From: an uncultured Burkholderiales bacterium
Lineage (GTDB): Bacteria > Pseudomonadota > Gammaproteobacteria > Burkholderiales > Burkholderiaceae_C
NCBI GenBank assembly: GCA_937927685.1
Contig: CALBSC010000072.1
Span: 31,922-95,921, forward strand
DNA length: 64,000 nucleotides
Reading direction: 5' to 3'
Of the stretch, positions 52,375 through 62,300 are shown piece after piece. The first letter of the stretch is position 1. Each line of letters starts with the position of its first letter. The translations under genes were made by a program, and so were the position numbers. The notes below the pieces were generated by a model. That model was given only the letters and a program-made list of their open reading frames with translations. It was not told where the DNA came from and searched no databases.

Positions 52375-53064
52375 TCAGTGTTGGGCCGGCGGCGCCGAGG
52401 TCGGGCCGGGGGGGACAGAAGGTGCCTGGGCCTGCGAGGAGGCGGCATCGGGCGCCACGGCGCCCATGGAAATCACATAGGTCAGGGCCTGGTCCACGCT
52501 CATGTCGAGTTCGCGCACTTCAGAACGACGCACCACCAGGAAATATCCGCTGGTGGGGTTGGGCGTGGTGGGCACATACACGCTCATGTAGTCGGATCCC
52601 AGATGCTCGGCCACCTCGCCGGCTGGCGACCCGGTCTGGAACGCGATGGTCCACGAACCCGGCAGCGGGAACTGCACCAGGACGGCCTTGCGAAACGCGT
52701 TGCCGTTGCTGGAGAACAAGGTGTCGGACACCTTCTTGATGCTGGTGTAGATGGACTTGACGATGGGAATGTTGCTGAGCAAGCGATCCCACTGGCGCAC
52801 CCACCAGCGCCCGGCCACGTTGGAGACCATGGCACCGGTCAGCAACAGCACCACGACCACCAGCACCACGCCCAGGCCGTGCAGGGGACGCAGAATTTCG
52901 ATGACTGCACCGGTTTGCGCGGTGGGCACCATGATGCCTACGGCCGTCAGCACCCCTGACATCACGCCATCGAGCGCGTCCACCAGCCAGATCAAAACCC
53001 AGACCGTGATGGCCAGGGGCAACCAGACCAGGAGGCCGGCGAGCAGGTATTTCTTGAAGTGCAT
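52375..53064 (-). CDS. DUF502 family membrane protein
   Basis: A 229-residue integral membrane protein of DUF502, usually found before aspS in Burkholderiales. Two helices lie at about 5-30 and 60-85 (MHFKKYLLAGLLVWLPLAI opens the first), then a soluble domain with NIPIVKSIYTSIKKVSDTLF. The Pro/Ala-rich tail is low complexity. The function is unknown. It follows fmdB by nine bases. Confidence 0.9.
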   Translation of the reverse strand: MHFKKYLLAGLLVWLPLAITVWVLIWLVDALDGVMSGVLTAVGIMVPTAQTGAVIEILRPLHGLGVVLVVVVLLLTGAMVSNVAGRWWVRQWDRLLSNIPIVKSIYTSIKKVSDTLFSSNGNAFRKAVLVQFPLPGSWTIAFQTGSPAGEVAEHLGSDYMSVYVPTTPNPTSGYFLVVRRSEVRELDMSVDQALTYVISMGAVAPDAASSQAQAPSVPPGPTSAPPAQH

Positions 53065-53073
53065 GCGGGGCGA

Positions 53074-53397
53074 TCAGTGGCAGGCACAGGACGTGCCGCA
53101 GCCACCCGCGGCAGACGCGGCAGGCGCGTCTGATGTGGACGTTGCCGTGGCGGTGGTGTCGCTGGGCGCGGAATCCGCGTCTGGCGCGGTGCTGCCCGAC
53201 GGGCTGGCGGTGGAGCCGCCCTTGAAATCGGTGGCATACCAGCCCGACCCCTTGAGCTGAAAACCCGCAGCGGTCAGCTGTTTGCTGAAGGTGGACTTGC
53301 CGCAGGCCGGGCAATCGGTCAGCGGGGCATCGGAGATTTTTTGCAGGACGTCCTTGGCATGGCCGCAGGACCCGCATTTGTAGGCGTAAATGGGCAT
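53074..53397 (-). CDS. FmdB family zinc-ribbon protein
   Basis: A 107-residue protein with an N-terminal FmdB zinc ribbon: MPIYAYKCGSCGH with CxxC at 8-11 and CPACGKS with a second CxxC near 29-32, then KGSGWYATDFKGG. The rest is Ala/Thr/Ser-rich and ends in a Cys/His cluster (GGCGTSCACH). FmdB proteins are suggested regulators but most have no known function. It heads the fmdB-DUF502-aspS-aroE run. Confidence 0.9.
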   Translation of the reverse strand: MPIYAYKCGSCGHAKDVLQKISDAPLTDCPACGKSTFSKQLTAAGFQLKGSGWYATDFKGGSTASPSGSTAPDADSAPSDTTATATSTSDAPAASAAGGCGTSCACH

Positions 53398-53424
53398 GGC
53401 AGGAAGTGAGGGAGAAAACCCGAG

Positions 53425-53430
53425 ATTATA
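53425..53430 (-). promoter_or_regulatory. Candidate sigma-70 -10 for the fmdB-aspS run
   Basis: A perfect TATAAT on the minus strand, about 27 bases before the fmdB ATG. No good -35 is visible at 16-18 bases. Confidence 0.45.
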
Positions 53431-53477
53431 AAACCCCAGGCCCGGGCTGCCCCTGAACCAGGGCGAACTGTCGGGTC

Positions 53478-54923
53478 TTAGCGCGAACCTACCAGGCGGT
53501 GGTGGCTGCCGTGGCGGTTGGCGATGGTTTGGGGGCCGAGCGACCCCGCCAGCATGCCCACGCCCGCCGCCAGCACACCGGCCAGCTGCGCCGGGAACGC
53601 CTCCCCCGCCGGGGTGGCCAGGAACAGGCCCCAGGCCAGCAAACCCAGCACGATGGAAAACACCGCCCCCTGGGTGGTGGCGCGGGACCAGAACAGGCCC
53701 GCCAGCAGGGGCACAAAGGCCCCCACCAGGGTCACCTGGTAGGCCCCGGAGACGAGCTCATAAATCGAGGTGCCCTGCATGGCAATGGCATAGGTCAGGA
53801 CCAGGGCACTGAACACCAGCACGGTCACACGCATGGTGAGCAGGTTTTGCCGGTCGCTCTGGTGCGGGCGCATCGGGCGCCAGATGTTTTCGGTGAAGGT
53901 CACGCTGGGGGCCAACAAGGTGGCCGAGGCACACGACTTGATGGCCGACAGCAGGGCGCCAAAGAACAGCACCTGCATCACAAAGGGCATGTGCTCCATG
54001 ACCAGGGTGGGCAGCACCTTTTGCGGATCCTCGGCGATCAGGGCCTGGGCCTTCTCGGGCATGATGATGAGGGCGCTCACCACCAGGAACATGGGCACAA
54101 AGGCAAACAGGATGTAAAACACCCCGCCCAGCACCGGGCCGCGTGTGGCCGCGCGCAGGTCGCGCGCCGACATCACCCGCTGGAACACGTCCTGCTGCGG
54201 GATGGAGCCGAGCATCATGGTGATGGCCGAGGCGATGAAGAACACCACGTCATGGAAATTTGGCTCGGGCCAGAAACGGAACATGTCCTGGCTGGTGGCC
54301 AGGGCAATCACCTGGTCGGCCCCGCCTGCCTGATCGGCCGCAAACACCGCCAGCGTACTCAGGCCCACCACCAGGATGATCATCTGGATGAAGTCCGTCA
54401 CCGCCACCGACCACATGCCGCCAAAGAGTGTGTAGGCCAGGATGGACACCACCCCGATCACCATGCCCAGCGGGACGCTGATGGCCTCCCCCGACAACAC
54501 GTGAAACACCAGTCCCAGTGCGGTGACCTGCGCCGACACCCACCCCAGATAGCTGACCATGATCATGAGGGAGCACAGCAACTCCACCGACCGCCCGTAG
54601 CGTTCGCGGTAGTAGTCGCTGATGGTCAGGAGCGTCATGCTGTAGAGGCGCGCGGCAAAGAAGGCACCCACCAGAATCAGACAGAAGCCTGCTCCAAAGG
54701 GGTCTTCCACCACCCCGCTCAAACCGTTTTGCACGAATTTGGCCGGAATTCCCAGCACCGTTTCCGAGCCAAACCAGGTGGCAAAGGTGGTGGTGACGAT
54801 CATGGCCAGCGGCAGGTGTCGCCCGGCAATGGCGAAATCCGCCGTGTTGTGAACCCGCTTGGCCGCCACCAGACCGATGGCGATGGTGACCAGCAGGTAG
54901 GCAAAGACAAGCGAGAGCAGCAT
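53478..54923 (-). CDS. Sodium:solute symporter family protein
   Basis: SSS-family (SLC5) sodium-coupled carrier of 481 residues with about 13 helices. Recognisable are FAIAGRHLPLAMIVTTTFAT near residues 31-50 and GGMWSVAVTDFIQMIILVVG near 168-187, which form part of the sodium site. Family members carry proline, pantothenate, acetate or sugars; I cannot tell which. It stands between ubiB (30 bases after the ubiB-side gap) and fmdB. Confidence 0.92.
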   Translation of the reverse strand: MLLSLVFAYLLVTIAIGLVAAKRVHNTADFAIAGRHLPLAMIVTTTFATWFGSETVLGIPAKFVQNGLSGVVEDPFGAGFCLILVGAFFAARLYSMTLLTISDYYRERYGRSVELLCSLMIMVSYLGWVSAQVTALGLVFHVLSGEAISVPLGMVIGVVSILAYTLFGGMWSVAVTDFIQMIILVVGLSTLAVFAADQAGGADQVIALATSQDMFRFWPEPNFHDVVFFIASAITMMLGSIPQQDVFQRVMSARDLRAATRGPVLGGVFYILFAFVPMFLVVSALIIMPEKAQALIAEDPQKVLPTLVMEHMPFVMQVLFFGALLSAIKSCASATLLAPSVTFTENIWRPMRPHQSDRQNLLTMRVTVLVFSALVLTYAIAMQGTSIYELVSGAYQVTLVGAFVPLLAGLFWSRATTQGAVFSIVLGLLAWGLFLATPAGEAFPAQLAGVLAAGVGMLAGSLGPQTIANRHGSHHRLVGSR

Positions 54924-54953
54924 GGTGTGTTCCGTCGGGGCGCGGCCCGGAAA

Positions 54954-56519
54954 TCAGACGAACTGGAGATGGAAGATCACTTGCATGGCCAGCATGCCCA
55001 GCACAAAGCCCAGCAAGGTCCACAGGACCCGAGACAACAGACGCTGGGTGCGTCGTTGCTCCTGGATCAGCGCCTGCACGTCACTCGACATGGGCTGGCT
55101 GCGGGCCTTGAGAAAGTCGTGCACCAAACGGGGCAACTCGGGTATCAACTTGGCGTAACGCGGGGCCTCGGCCTTGAGTTGCGTCCACAGGCGCTGGGGG
55201 CCCACCTGCTCGACCATCCAGGTCTCGAGGAATGGCTTGGCCGTGCTCCACAAATCGAGTTCCGGGTCGAGCTGACGGCCCAGACCTTCGATGTTGAGCA
55301 GGGTTTTTTGCAGCAGCACCAGCTGCGGCTGGATTTCCACCTGGAAACGACGCGAGGTCTGGAACAAGCGCATGAGCACCATGCCCAGCGAGATTTCCTT
55401 CAAGGGCCGGTCGAAGTAGGGTTCGCACACCGCCCGGATCGCGGCTTCGAGCTCGTCGATACGCGTTTGTGGCGGTACCCAGCCCGATTCAATGTGCAAC
55501 TCGGCCACGCGCTTGTAATCGCGGCGGAAGAACGCGGTGAAGTTCTGCGCCAGGTATTCCTTGTCAAACTCGGTGAGGGTGCCCACGATGCCAAAGTCGA
55601 GCGACACATAGCGCCCGAAGGTGGCTGGGTCAAGACTCACCTGGATGTTGCCCGGGTGCATGTCGGCGTGGAAGAAACCGTCACGGAACACCTGGGTGAA
55701 AAAGATGGTGACGCCATCGCGCGCCAGTTGCGGGATGTCCACCCCGGCCTCGCGCAGCCGGTCGATCTGGCTGATCGGGATGCCGTTCATGCGCTCCATC
55801 ACGATCACCTCGCGATGGCAGAAATCCCAGAACATCTCGGGCACCAGCACCAGGTTGAGGCCCTGCATGTTGCGTCGCAGCTGGGCGGCGTTGGCCGCCT
55901 CGCGCACCAGGTCAAGCTCGTCGTGCAGGTACTTGTCGAACTCGGCCACCACCTCGCGCGGCTTCAGTCGTCGGCCATCGGCCGACAGGCGATCGAGCCA
56001 GCCTGCCATCATGCGCATGAGGGCCAGGTCTTTCTCGATCACGTCCAGCATGTTGGGGCGCAGCACCTTGATGGCCACCTCGCGCTCCTGGCCGTCACGG
56101 GTGCGCAGCACACCAAAATGCACCTGGGCAATCGAGGCGCTGGCCACGGGCACGCGATCGAACTGGGTGAACACCTCGTCCACCGGACGGCCGAAGGCGC
56201 GCTCGATGGTGGCCACCGCCACCTCGCTGGCAAAGGGCGGCACCCGGTCCTGCAACAACGCCAGTTCCTCGGCAATGTCGGGGGCCAGCAAATCGCGCCG
56301 GGTGGACAGCACCTGACCAAATTTCACGAAGATGGGGCCGAGCTGCTCCAGGGCCAGACGCAAGCGAACGCCGCGCGGTTCACTGAACCGGCGACCCAAA
56401 CGCAACATCACGGACAGGCGTCGCAGCCAGGGGTGCGGGAGGCTGTCGAGCACCAGCTGGTCCAGCCCGTGGCGGACCACGATCCAGGCGATAAAGAAGC
56501 TGCGCAACAAACGGCTCAT
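54954..56519 (-). CDS. ubiB: Ubiquinone biosynthesis accessory kinase UbiB
   Basis: ABC1/ADCK-type atypical kinase of 521 residues needed for ubiquinone synthesis, anchored by two C-terminal helices (about 490-518). The KxGQ motif is in FVKFGQVLSTR near residues 66-76. The ATP-binding region REVAIKVLRPNM follows, and the catalytic loop FHADMHPGN and DFGIVG complete the fold. ATG 56519 overlaps ubiJ by four bases. Confidence 0.95.
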   Translation of the reverse strand: MSRLLRSFFIAWIVVRHGLDQLVLDSLPHPWLRRLSVMLRLGRRFSEPRGVRLRLALEQLGPIFVKFGQVLSTRRDLLAPDIAEELALLQDRVPPFASEVAVATIERAFGRPVDEVFTQFDRVPVASASIAQVHFGVLRTRDGQEREVAIKVLRPNMLDVIEKDLALMRMMAGWLDRLSADGRRLKPREVVAEFDKYLHDELDLVREAANAAQLRRNMQGLNLVLVPEMFWDFCHREVIVMERMNGIPISQIDRLREAGVDIPQLARDGVTIFFTQVFRDGFFHADMHPGNIQVSLDPATFGRYVSLDFGIVGTLTEFDKEYLAQNFTAFFRRDYKRVAELHIESGWVPPQTRIDELEAAIRAVCEPYFDRPLKEISLGMVLMRLFQTSRRFQVEIQPQLVLLQKTLLNIEGLGRQLDPELDLWSTAKPFLETWMVEQVGPQRLWTQLKAEAPRYAKLIPELPRLVHDFLKARSQPMSSDVQALIQEQRRTQRLLSRVLWTLLGFVLGMLAMQVIFHLQFV

Positions 56520-57064
56520 GACGCACCATCCGGCGGCGACGATGCACGCGCCCGGCGCAGGACAAAGTCACGCAGCGCCTCGGCGGTCATGCGCCCGGCC
56601 GAAGCCAGACGGTGCGCCGGCACATCACCGATCAGACGCGCCAGGTCTTCTTCCGGGTCCCAGCGCACATGGTCGACCAGCCAGTTGACGTCGGCCGCGA
56701 GTTGCACATCGCCCTCGATGCGCAAGGCCGGTCGCTGCCCCTGCAGCACGGTTCGGGCCACTGCCACGGGGGAGGTTTCGTTCAGGATGAGCACCAGGTC
56801 CGGGGTGACCGTCGCGTCACCGCGCTCCAGCAGCCCGGCCGGGGTGATCGTGACCCGCAGATCGAGATCGCGCCAACGCCATTGCACCTGGCGGCCCTGT
56901 TGACGGCGCAAGCGGTCCTGGGCGGAGGATTCCTGCATCAGCACATGGTTGAGAAACAGCAGCACGCGCTGCTTGAGCTCGGACTCCAGCCACACAGGCG
57001 GACGCAAGCGGTCGAGCAACTGCTCGGCCCATTCGTCCAGACGGGGAAATACACGAGAAGGCAT
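56516..57064 (-). CDS. ubiJ: Ubiquinone biosynthesis accessory factor UbiJ
   Basis: SCP2-domain protein of 182 residues that binds ubiquinone precursors for the soluble Ubi complex. SCP2-like features are VQWRWRDLDLRVTITPAGLL and PALRIEGDVQLAADVNWL. Order ubiE-(Tim44)-ubiJ-ubiB supports the call. ATG 57064 is about 11 bases after a terminator U-tract and has no evident ribosome binding site. Confidence 0.85.
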   Translation of the reverse strand: MPSRVFPRLDEWAEQLLDRLRPPVWLESELKQRVLLFLNHVLMQESSAQDRLRRQQGRQVQWRWRDLDLRVTITPAGLLERGDATVTPDLVLILNETSPVAVARTVLQGQRPALRIEGDVQLAADVNWLVDHVRWDPEEDLARLIGDVPAHRLASAGRMTAEALRDFVLRRARASSPPDGAS

Positions 57065-57075
57065 GCGGAAGTCTC

Positions 57076-57109
57076 AATAAAAAATGGCAGGTCGCCGACC
57101 TGCCATTTT
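57076..57109 (-). terminator. Intrinsic terminator or attenuator between Tim44-like gene and ubiJ
   Basis: A 13-base-pair perfect stem (AAAATGGCAGGTC with its complement, three-base loop) 54 bases past the Tim44-like stop, then a U-rich tail on the minus strand. It ends about 11 bases before the ubiJ ATG. Confidence 0.85.
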
Positions 57110-57162
57110 CCCTCAAAGCGTCCCGCCCGAGGCGAACTTCTCGCCCGGGCGTGACGGCGGGT

Positions 57163-58167
57163 TCACTGCAGGGCCTGAACGCCTGCCACCAACCAGCCCG
57201 CCGGGCCGTCCTTGGGACGGGTCATGTTCCAGACCTCTCGGAAGGGCGTGGGACCGGCCGAGGGTTCTTCGCGGATCAGGCCCGAGAACTCGATGCTGGC
57301 CATGTAGCCCTGTCCCAGGTCTTCGATGCCCAGCAACTGGGCTTCCAGCATGACCACATCGGTTTTGTTGGGCTGTCCCCCGTTGTGGGTTTCGCGTTCG
57401 CCCAGTTGCGACTTGATTTCGGTGATCATGCTGTCGGTCATCATGGCGCGCAGCGCGGGGATGTCCGAGCGGTCCCAGGCGTCTTGCAGGGCAATGAAGT
57501 TCTGCTTGGCCGCCTCGATGAAGCCCGTGACATCAAAACCTGCCGGAATGCTCCAGTTTTGCTGACCGCCTGCAATCGCCGAGCCGATCAGGGAACCTGT
57601 GCGCGAGGGAGCGGGCACCGGCTCAAACGAGGCCGTCTGACCTTCCCAGGGGCGAGCCGAGGCATCGTTGCCCACGTTGTGCGGGTTGTAGCTGGGGGCA
57701 GAGGCCGGTTGTGCAGGCGCGCCGGCACCCTCAAAGGCATAGGGGCTGTGGTCGGCTTGCGGTTGTCGGCGACGCATGACCATGCCCACCACCACCATGA
57801 TGACCAGGGCCAACAGACCGAACATCAGGAACTGACCGAACTCGGCGCCCATGCCCAGCGAATGCGCCAGCCAGGCCAGGCCCAGGCCTGCGGCCAGGCC
57901 GCCCAGCATGGCTCCCCAGGGTTTGCGTTGCGGTGCGGCCGCCGCGGGTGCCGGGGCCGGCGCGGGTGCTGCAGCCGGCGCGGCCGCGGGAGCCGCAGGC
58001 GTGGCCTGCTGGCCCGGGGCGGCGGGGCGAGCCGCTTCGCGCTGCGTGACATTGCCCGACTGCTGGCCCATGGACTTGCCGCCACCCAGACGTTTGGAGG
58101 CTTCAGCATGCATGCTGCCCAACGACAGCAACACAGCCAGCACGAAGGATCCCATTCGCAATTTCAT
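57163..58167 (-). CDS. Tim44-like domain membrane protein
   Basis: A 334-residue exported or membrane protein with a Tim44-like C-terminal domain. A signal sequence covers residues 1-22, a long Ala/Pro low-complexity linker 47-80, then helices at about 84-130 (AMLGGLAAGLGLAWLAHSLG and FGLLALVIMVVVGMVM). The Tim44 part begins around 210 (FDVTGFIEAAKQNFIALQDA). The role of bacterial versions is unknown. AGGAG is six bases before ATG 58167. It lies between ubiE and ubiJ. Confidence 0.87.
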   Translation of the reverse strand: MKLRMGSFVLAVLLSLGSMHAEASKRLGGGKSMGQQSGNVTQREAARPAAPGQQATPAAPAAAPAAAPAPAPAPAAAAPQRKPWGAMLGGLAAGLGLAWLAHSLGMGAEFGQFLMFGLLALVIMVVVGMVMRRRQPQADHSPYAFEGAGAPAQPASAPSYNPHNVGNDASARPWEGQTASFEPVPAPSRTGSLIGSAIAGGQQNWSIPAGFDVTGFIEAAKQNFIALQDAWDRSDIPALRAMMTDSMITEIKSQLGERETHNGGQPNKTDVVMLEAQLLGIEDLGQGYMASIEFSGLIREEPSAGPTPFREVWNMTRPKDGPAGWLVAGVQALQ

Positions 58168-58188
58168 GTCATCTCCTGTTTGATCTTT

Positions 58189-58920
58189 TCAGCAGCGGAT
58201 TCCAACATGAAGCGCCACAATGCCGGCACTCAGGTTGTGAATATCCACATGACCGAAGCCATTTTTTTTCATGAGGTCTTTCAAGGCTTCCTGTCCCGGG
58301 TGCATGCGGATGGACTCGGCCAGGTAACGGTAGCTGGCCTCGTCTCGGGCCACCCAACGGCCCAGTTGCGGCAGGATATTGAAGGAGTACCAGTCGTAGG
58401 CCTTCTCCAACGGGGGGGCCACCTTGGAAAACTCCAGCACGAGCAGTTTGCCCCCCGGCTTGAGTACGCGGCACATTTCGCGCAGCGCCTGGTCCTTGTG
58501 GGTCATGTTGCGCAGGCCAAAGGCCACGCTCACGCGGTCAAAATACTGATCCGGAAAAGGCAGATGCTCGGCATCGCACACCACCGTGGGCAGCACCACG
58601 CCCAGGTCGAGCAGGCGGTCGCGTCCGGTGCGCAACATGGCTTCGTTGATGTCGGTGTGCACCACCCGGCCGGTGGGGCCGACCCGCTTGGCAAAAGCCA
58701 GCGCCAGGTCACCCGTGCCCCCGGCAATGTCCAGCACATGATGACCGGGCCGCACATCGGCCACGGTGAGGGTGTAGTGTTTCCAGACCCGGTGCATGCC
58801 CAGGGACATCAGGTCATTCATGACGTCATAGCGCGCAGCCACCGAGTCAAAAACACCCCGCACACGACGCGCCTTGTCGCGCTCGTCAACGGTCTGAAAT
58901 CCGAAATGGGTGGTACTCAT
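58189..58920 (-). CDS. ubiE: Demethylmenaquinone/ubiquinone C-methyltransferase UbiE
   Basis: SAM-dependent methyltransferase of 243 residues acting in ubiquinone (and menaquinone) synthesis. Seen are FGFQTVDERDKARRVRGVF at the start, YDVMNDLMSLGMHRVWK, and the SAM motif LDIAGGTGDLA at residues 64-74. RNMTHKDQALREMCRVLKPG is diagnostic. TACATT lies six bases before ATG 58920 with no ribosome binding site. It opens the ubiE-Tim44-ubiJ-ubiB run. Confidence 0.95.
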   Translation of the reverse strand: MSTTHFGFQTVDERDKARRVRGVFDSVAARYDVMNDLMSLGMHRVWKHYTLTVADVRPGHHVLDIAGGTGDLALAFAKRVGPTGRVVHTDINEAMLRTGRDRLLDLGVVLPTVVCDAEHLPFPDQYFDRVSVAFGLRNMTHKDQALREMCRVLKPGGKLLVLEFSKVAPPLEKAYDWYSFNILPQLGRWVARDEASYRYLAESIRMHPGQEALKDLMKKNGFGHVDIHNLSAGIVALHVGIRC

Positions 58921-58926
58921 GGAGGT

Positions 58927-58932
58927 AATGTA
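58927..58932 (-). promoter_or_regulatory. -10-like hexamer before ubiE
   Basis: TACATT, four of six matching consensus, six bases before ATG 58920. Weak by itself; noted for its spacing. Confidence 0.25.
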
Positions 58933-58981
58933 ACGTCAGTCGCCGGTACGGCTCGCAATGCCCACAAACGCGGCAGGCGTT

Positions 58982-59395
58982 TCAGTGGTGATGACCGCAA
59001 CCGGGCCCCGACGCCACCGGCATGGGGTCATCGCGCTGCACGCCGGCCTCGCCCAGCCGGCGCTCGTACTCGGCCCACAACTCGGCTTGCTGCGAGCCCA
59101 GGAAATGCAGGTAATCCCACGAAAACAGGCCCGTGTCATGCCCATCGCTGAAGGTCGGCTGCAGGGCATAGTTACCCACCGGTTGCAAGGCGGTGATGTC
59201 CACCTCGCGCTTGCCCGTTTGCAGCACCTCCTGGCCTGGCCCGTGGCCTTGCACCTCGGCCGAGGGGCTGTACACGCGCAGCAACTCGAACGGCAGGCGA
59301 AACCGCTCACCGGTTTCATAGGCCACCTCCAGCACGCGCGACTGGCTGTGCAGGGTCACCTCGGTGGGGGTGGGCGCACGCTGGGGCGTTTTCAT
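58982..59395 (-). CDS. DUF971 family protein
   Basis: A 137-residue protein of DUF971, a small fold also found in gamma-butyrobetaine-hydroxylase-like proteins. Seen are TEVTLHSQSRVLEVAYETGE, LPFELLRVYSPSAEV and TGLFSWDYLHFLG. The Cys/His-rich end (GPGCGHHH) could bind metal. ATG 59395 overlaps the large dehydrogenase stop by four bases. Function unknown. Confidence 0.87.
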   Translation of the reverse strand: MKTPQRAPTPTEVTLHSQSRVLEVAYETGERFRLPFELLRVYSPSAEVQGHGPGQEVLQTGKREVDITALQPVGNYALQPTFSDGHDTGLFSWDYLHFLGSQQAELWAEYERRLGEAGVQRDDPMPVASGPGCGHHH

Positions 59396-62300
59396 ACCAG
59401 CACCCGCTCGATCCCGCCCTGGTTGGCGGCCTGGACATAGTCGCTCATCCATTGCTCTCCGTGCAACAGCCGGGCCATCTCGACCACGATGTAATCGGCT
59501 TCCAGCAAGCCGTTTTGCAGGTCCTGGCCAAAGCGGCTCAAGCCCTGCAGGCAGCTCGGGCAGCTGGTGAGAATCTTGATGTTCTCGCCCACCTGGTCTG
59601 AGCGGGTACGCAGCTCCGCTTCGTCACGGCGCAGTTGTTCTTCCTTGCGAAAGCGCACCTGGGTGGAGATGTCGGGGCGCGTCACACCCAGCGTGCCGGA
59701 CTCGCCGCAGCAGCGCTCCGACTTGATCACCTGCGAGCCCACCAGCGACTTGACCGTCTTCATCGGGTCTTGCTGCTTGAGTGGCGTGTGACAGGGATCG
59801 TGGTACAGGTAGGCGCCTTGTTGTTCGGCCGGCAGGGTGACGCCCTTTTCCAGCAGGTACTCGTGAATGTCGACGATGCGGCAACCCGGGAAGATCTTGT
59901 CGAATTCATAGCCCTGCAACTGGTCATAGCAGGTGCCGCAACTCACCACCACCGTCTTGATGTCGAGGTAGTTGAGCGTGTTGGCCACCCGGTGGAACAG
60001 CACACGGTTGTCAGTGATGATTTTTTCAGCCTTGTCGAACTGGCCGCTGCCGCGCTGCGGATAACCACAGCAGAGGTAGCCCGGGGGCAGCACGGTCTGC
60101 ACACCGGCGTGCCACAGCATGGCCTGCGTGGCCAATCCCACTTGCGAGAACAGACGCTCGGAGCCGCAGCCGGGGAAGTAGAACACCGCTTCGCTGTCCG
60201 TGGTGGTGGTGCCCGGGTTGCGCAGGATGGGGACGTAGTTCTTGTCCTCGATGTCAAGCAGGGCCCGCGCCGTTTTCTTGGGCAGGCCGCCGGGCATCTT
60301 CTTGTTCACGAAGTGGATGACCTGCTCCTTCAAGGGCGCTGTCCCCACCGTGGCCGGGGGGGCACTGGTCTGCTTGCGAGCCACCACATTCAGCAAGTCG
60401 TTGGCCAGGCGCTGCACCTTCATGCCCACGCCCACCATGGCGGTGCGAACGAGCTTGATGGTCTCGGGACGCGTGGCATTGAGCATCAGCATGGCCGCAG
60501 CGTTGCCGGGGCGGAAGCTCTTTTGACCCATCTTGCGCAGCAGGTTGCGCATGTTCATCGACACGTCGCCAAAGTCGATGTTGACCGGACAAGGCGTCAG
60601 ACACTTGTGGCACACCGTGCAGTGGTCGGCCACGTCTTCAAATTCCTGCCAGTGCTGGATCGACACGCCGCGGCGCGTCTGCTCCTCATAGAGGAAGGCC
60701 TCCACCAGGAGCGAGGTAGCGAGAATCTTGTTGCGCGGGCTGTAGAGCAGGTTGGCGCGCGGCACATGGGTGGCACACACGGGCTTGCACTTGCCGCAAC
60801 GCAGACAGTCCTTTACGCTGTCGGCGATGGCACCGATGTCGGACTGCTGCATGATGAGCGACTCATGGCCCATCAGGCCAAAGCTGGGCGTGTAGGCCTG
60901 GCTCAGGTCGGCGGCGTGCACATCGGACTGGCCGGGGCGGGCGCGCAGCAGCTTGCCTTTGTTGAAGCGGCCTTCAGGGTCCACCTGTGCCTTGTAGCGG
61001 GCAAAGGGGGCGATTTCCTCGTCCGTCAAAAACTCCAGCTTGGTGATGCCAATGCCGTGTTCGCCGGAAATGACGCCGTCGAGCGAGCGCGCCAGCGTCA
61101 TGATGCGGGCCACCGCCTCGTGCGCGGTTTGCAGCATCACATAGTCGTCGCTGTTGACGGGAATGTTGGTGTGCACGTTGCCGTCCCCGGCGTGCATGTG
61201 CAGCGCCACCCACACCCGGCCCTTGAGCACGCGCTGGTGGATGGCGTTGCATTCCTCCAGGATCGGGCCGAAGGCAGCACCGGTGAAGAGGTTTTGCAAC
61301 GGCCCGCGCAGCTGGGTCTTCCAGCTGGCGCGCAGGGTGTGGTCCTGCAGTTGCAGGAACAGGGGATCGCACTGATCGAGCCAGCCCTGCCACAGCGACC
61401 GCACCTCGGCAATCAGGGCACGCGCTTGCTGCACCCGCTCTTCGAGCACCTCGGGCACGGCCATGTCGGCGGCATCGTCACTCTTGCCCAGCGGCAGCTG
61501 GCCCTGGGCAAAAAAGGTGTCCAGCTCGTGGCACAGGGCAATCTTGTTGCGCAGCGACAGTTCGATGTTGATGCGCTCGATGCCGTCGGTGTACTCGGCC
61601 ATGCGCGGCAACGGAATCACCACGTCTTCATTGATCTTGAAGGCGTTGGTGTGACGGCTGATGGCCGCCGTGCGCTTGCGATCGAGCCAGAATTTCTTGC
61701 GCGCCTCGGCGCTGATGGCAATGAAGCCTTCTCCGCTGCGCGAGTTGGCCAGGCGCACCACTTCAGACGTGGCGCGGGCCACGGCGTCAGCGTCGTCGCC
61801 GGCGATGTCCCCCACCAGCACCATCTTGGGCAGACCGCCGCGCTTGCTCTTGGTGGCGTAGCCCACTGCCTTGAGGTAGCGGTCGTCCAGGTGCTCCAGT
61901 CCCGCCAGCAAGGTGCCGGTGCGCTTTTGCTCGGCGAACATGAATTCCTTGATGTCGACGATGCTGGGCACGGCGTCCTTGGCGTTGCCGAAAAACTCCA
62001 GGCACACGGTGCGCGTGTGCTCGGGCATGCGGTGCAGCACCCAGCGCGCGCTGGTGATGAGACCGTCGCAACCTTCTTTTTGAACGCCAGGCAGACCGCT
62101 CAGGAATTTGTCGGTGACGTCCTTACCCAGCCCCGTCTTGCGAAAACTGGCGCCGGGAATGTCCAGTCGCTCGGTCCGGATGGGGGTGCGGCCGTCGGCC
62201 TCGAAGTAACGCAACTCGAACGACGCCATGTCGGCGTCATGAATCTTGCCCAGGTTGTGCCCGACGCGGGTGACTTCCAGCCATTGCGCCTGCGGCGTGA

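Noticed and set aside
53499..56903. A 1134-codon plus-strand frame spanning two minus genes
   Set aside because: It is antisense to the sodium symporter and ubiB and crosses their intergenic gap, with no recognisable fold.
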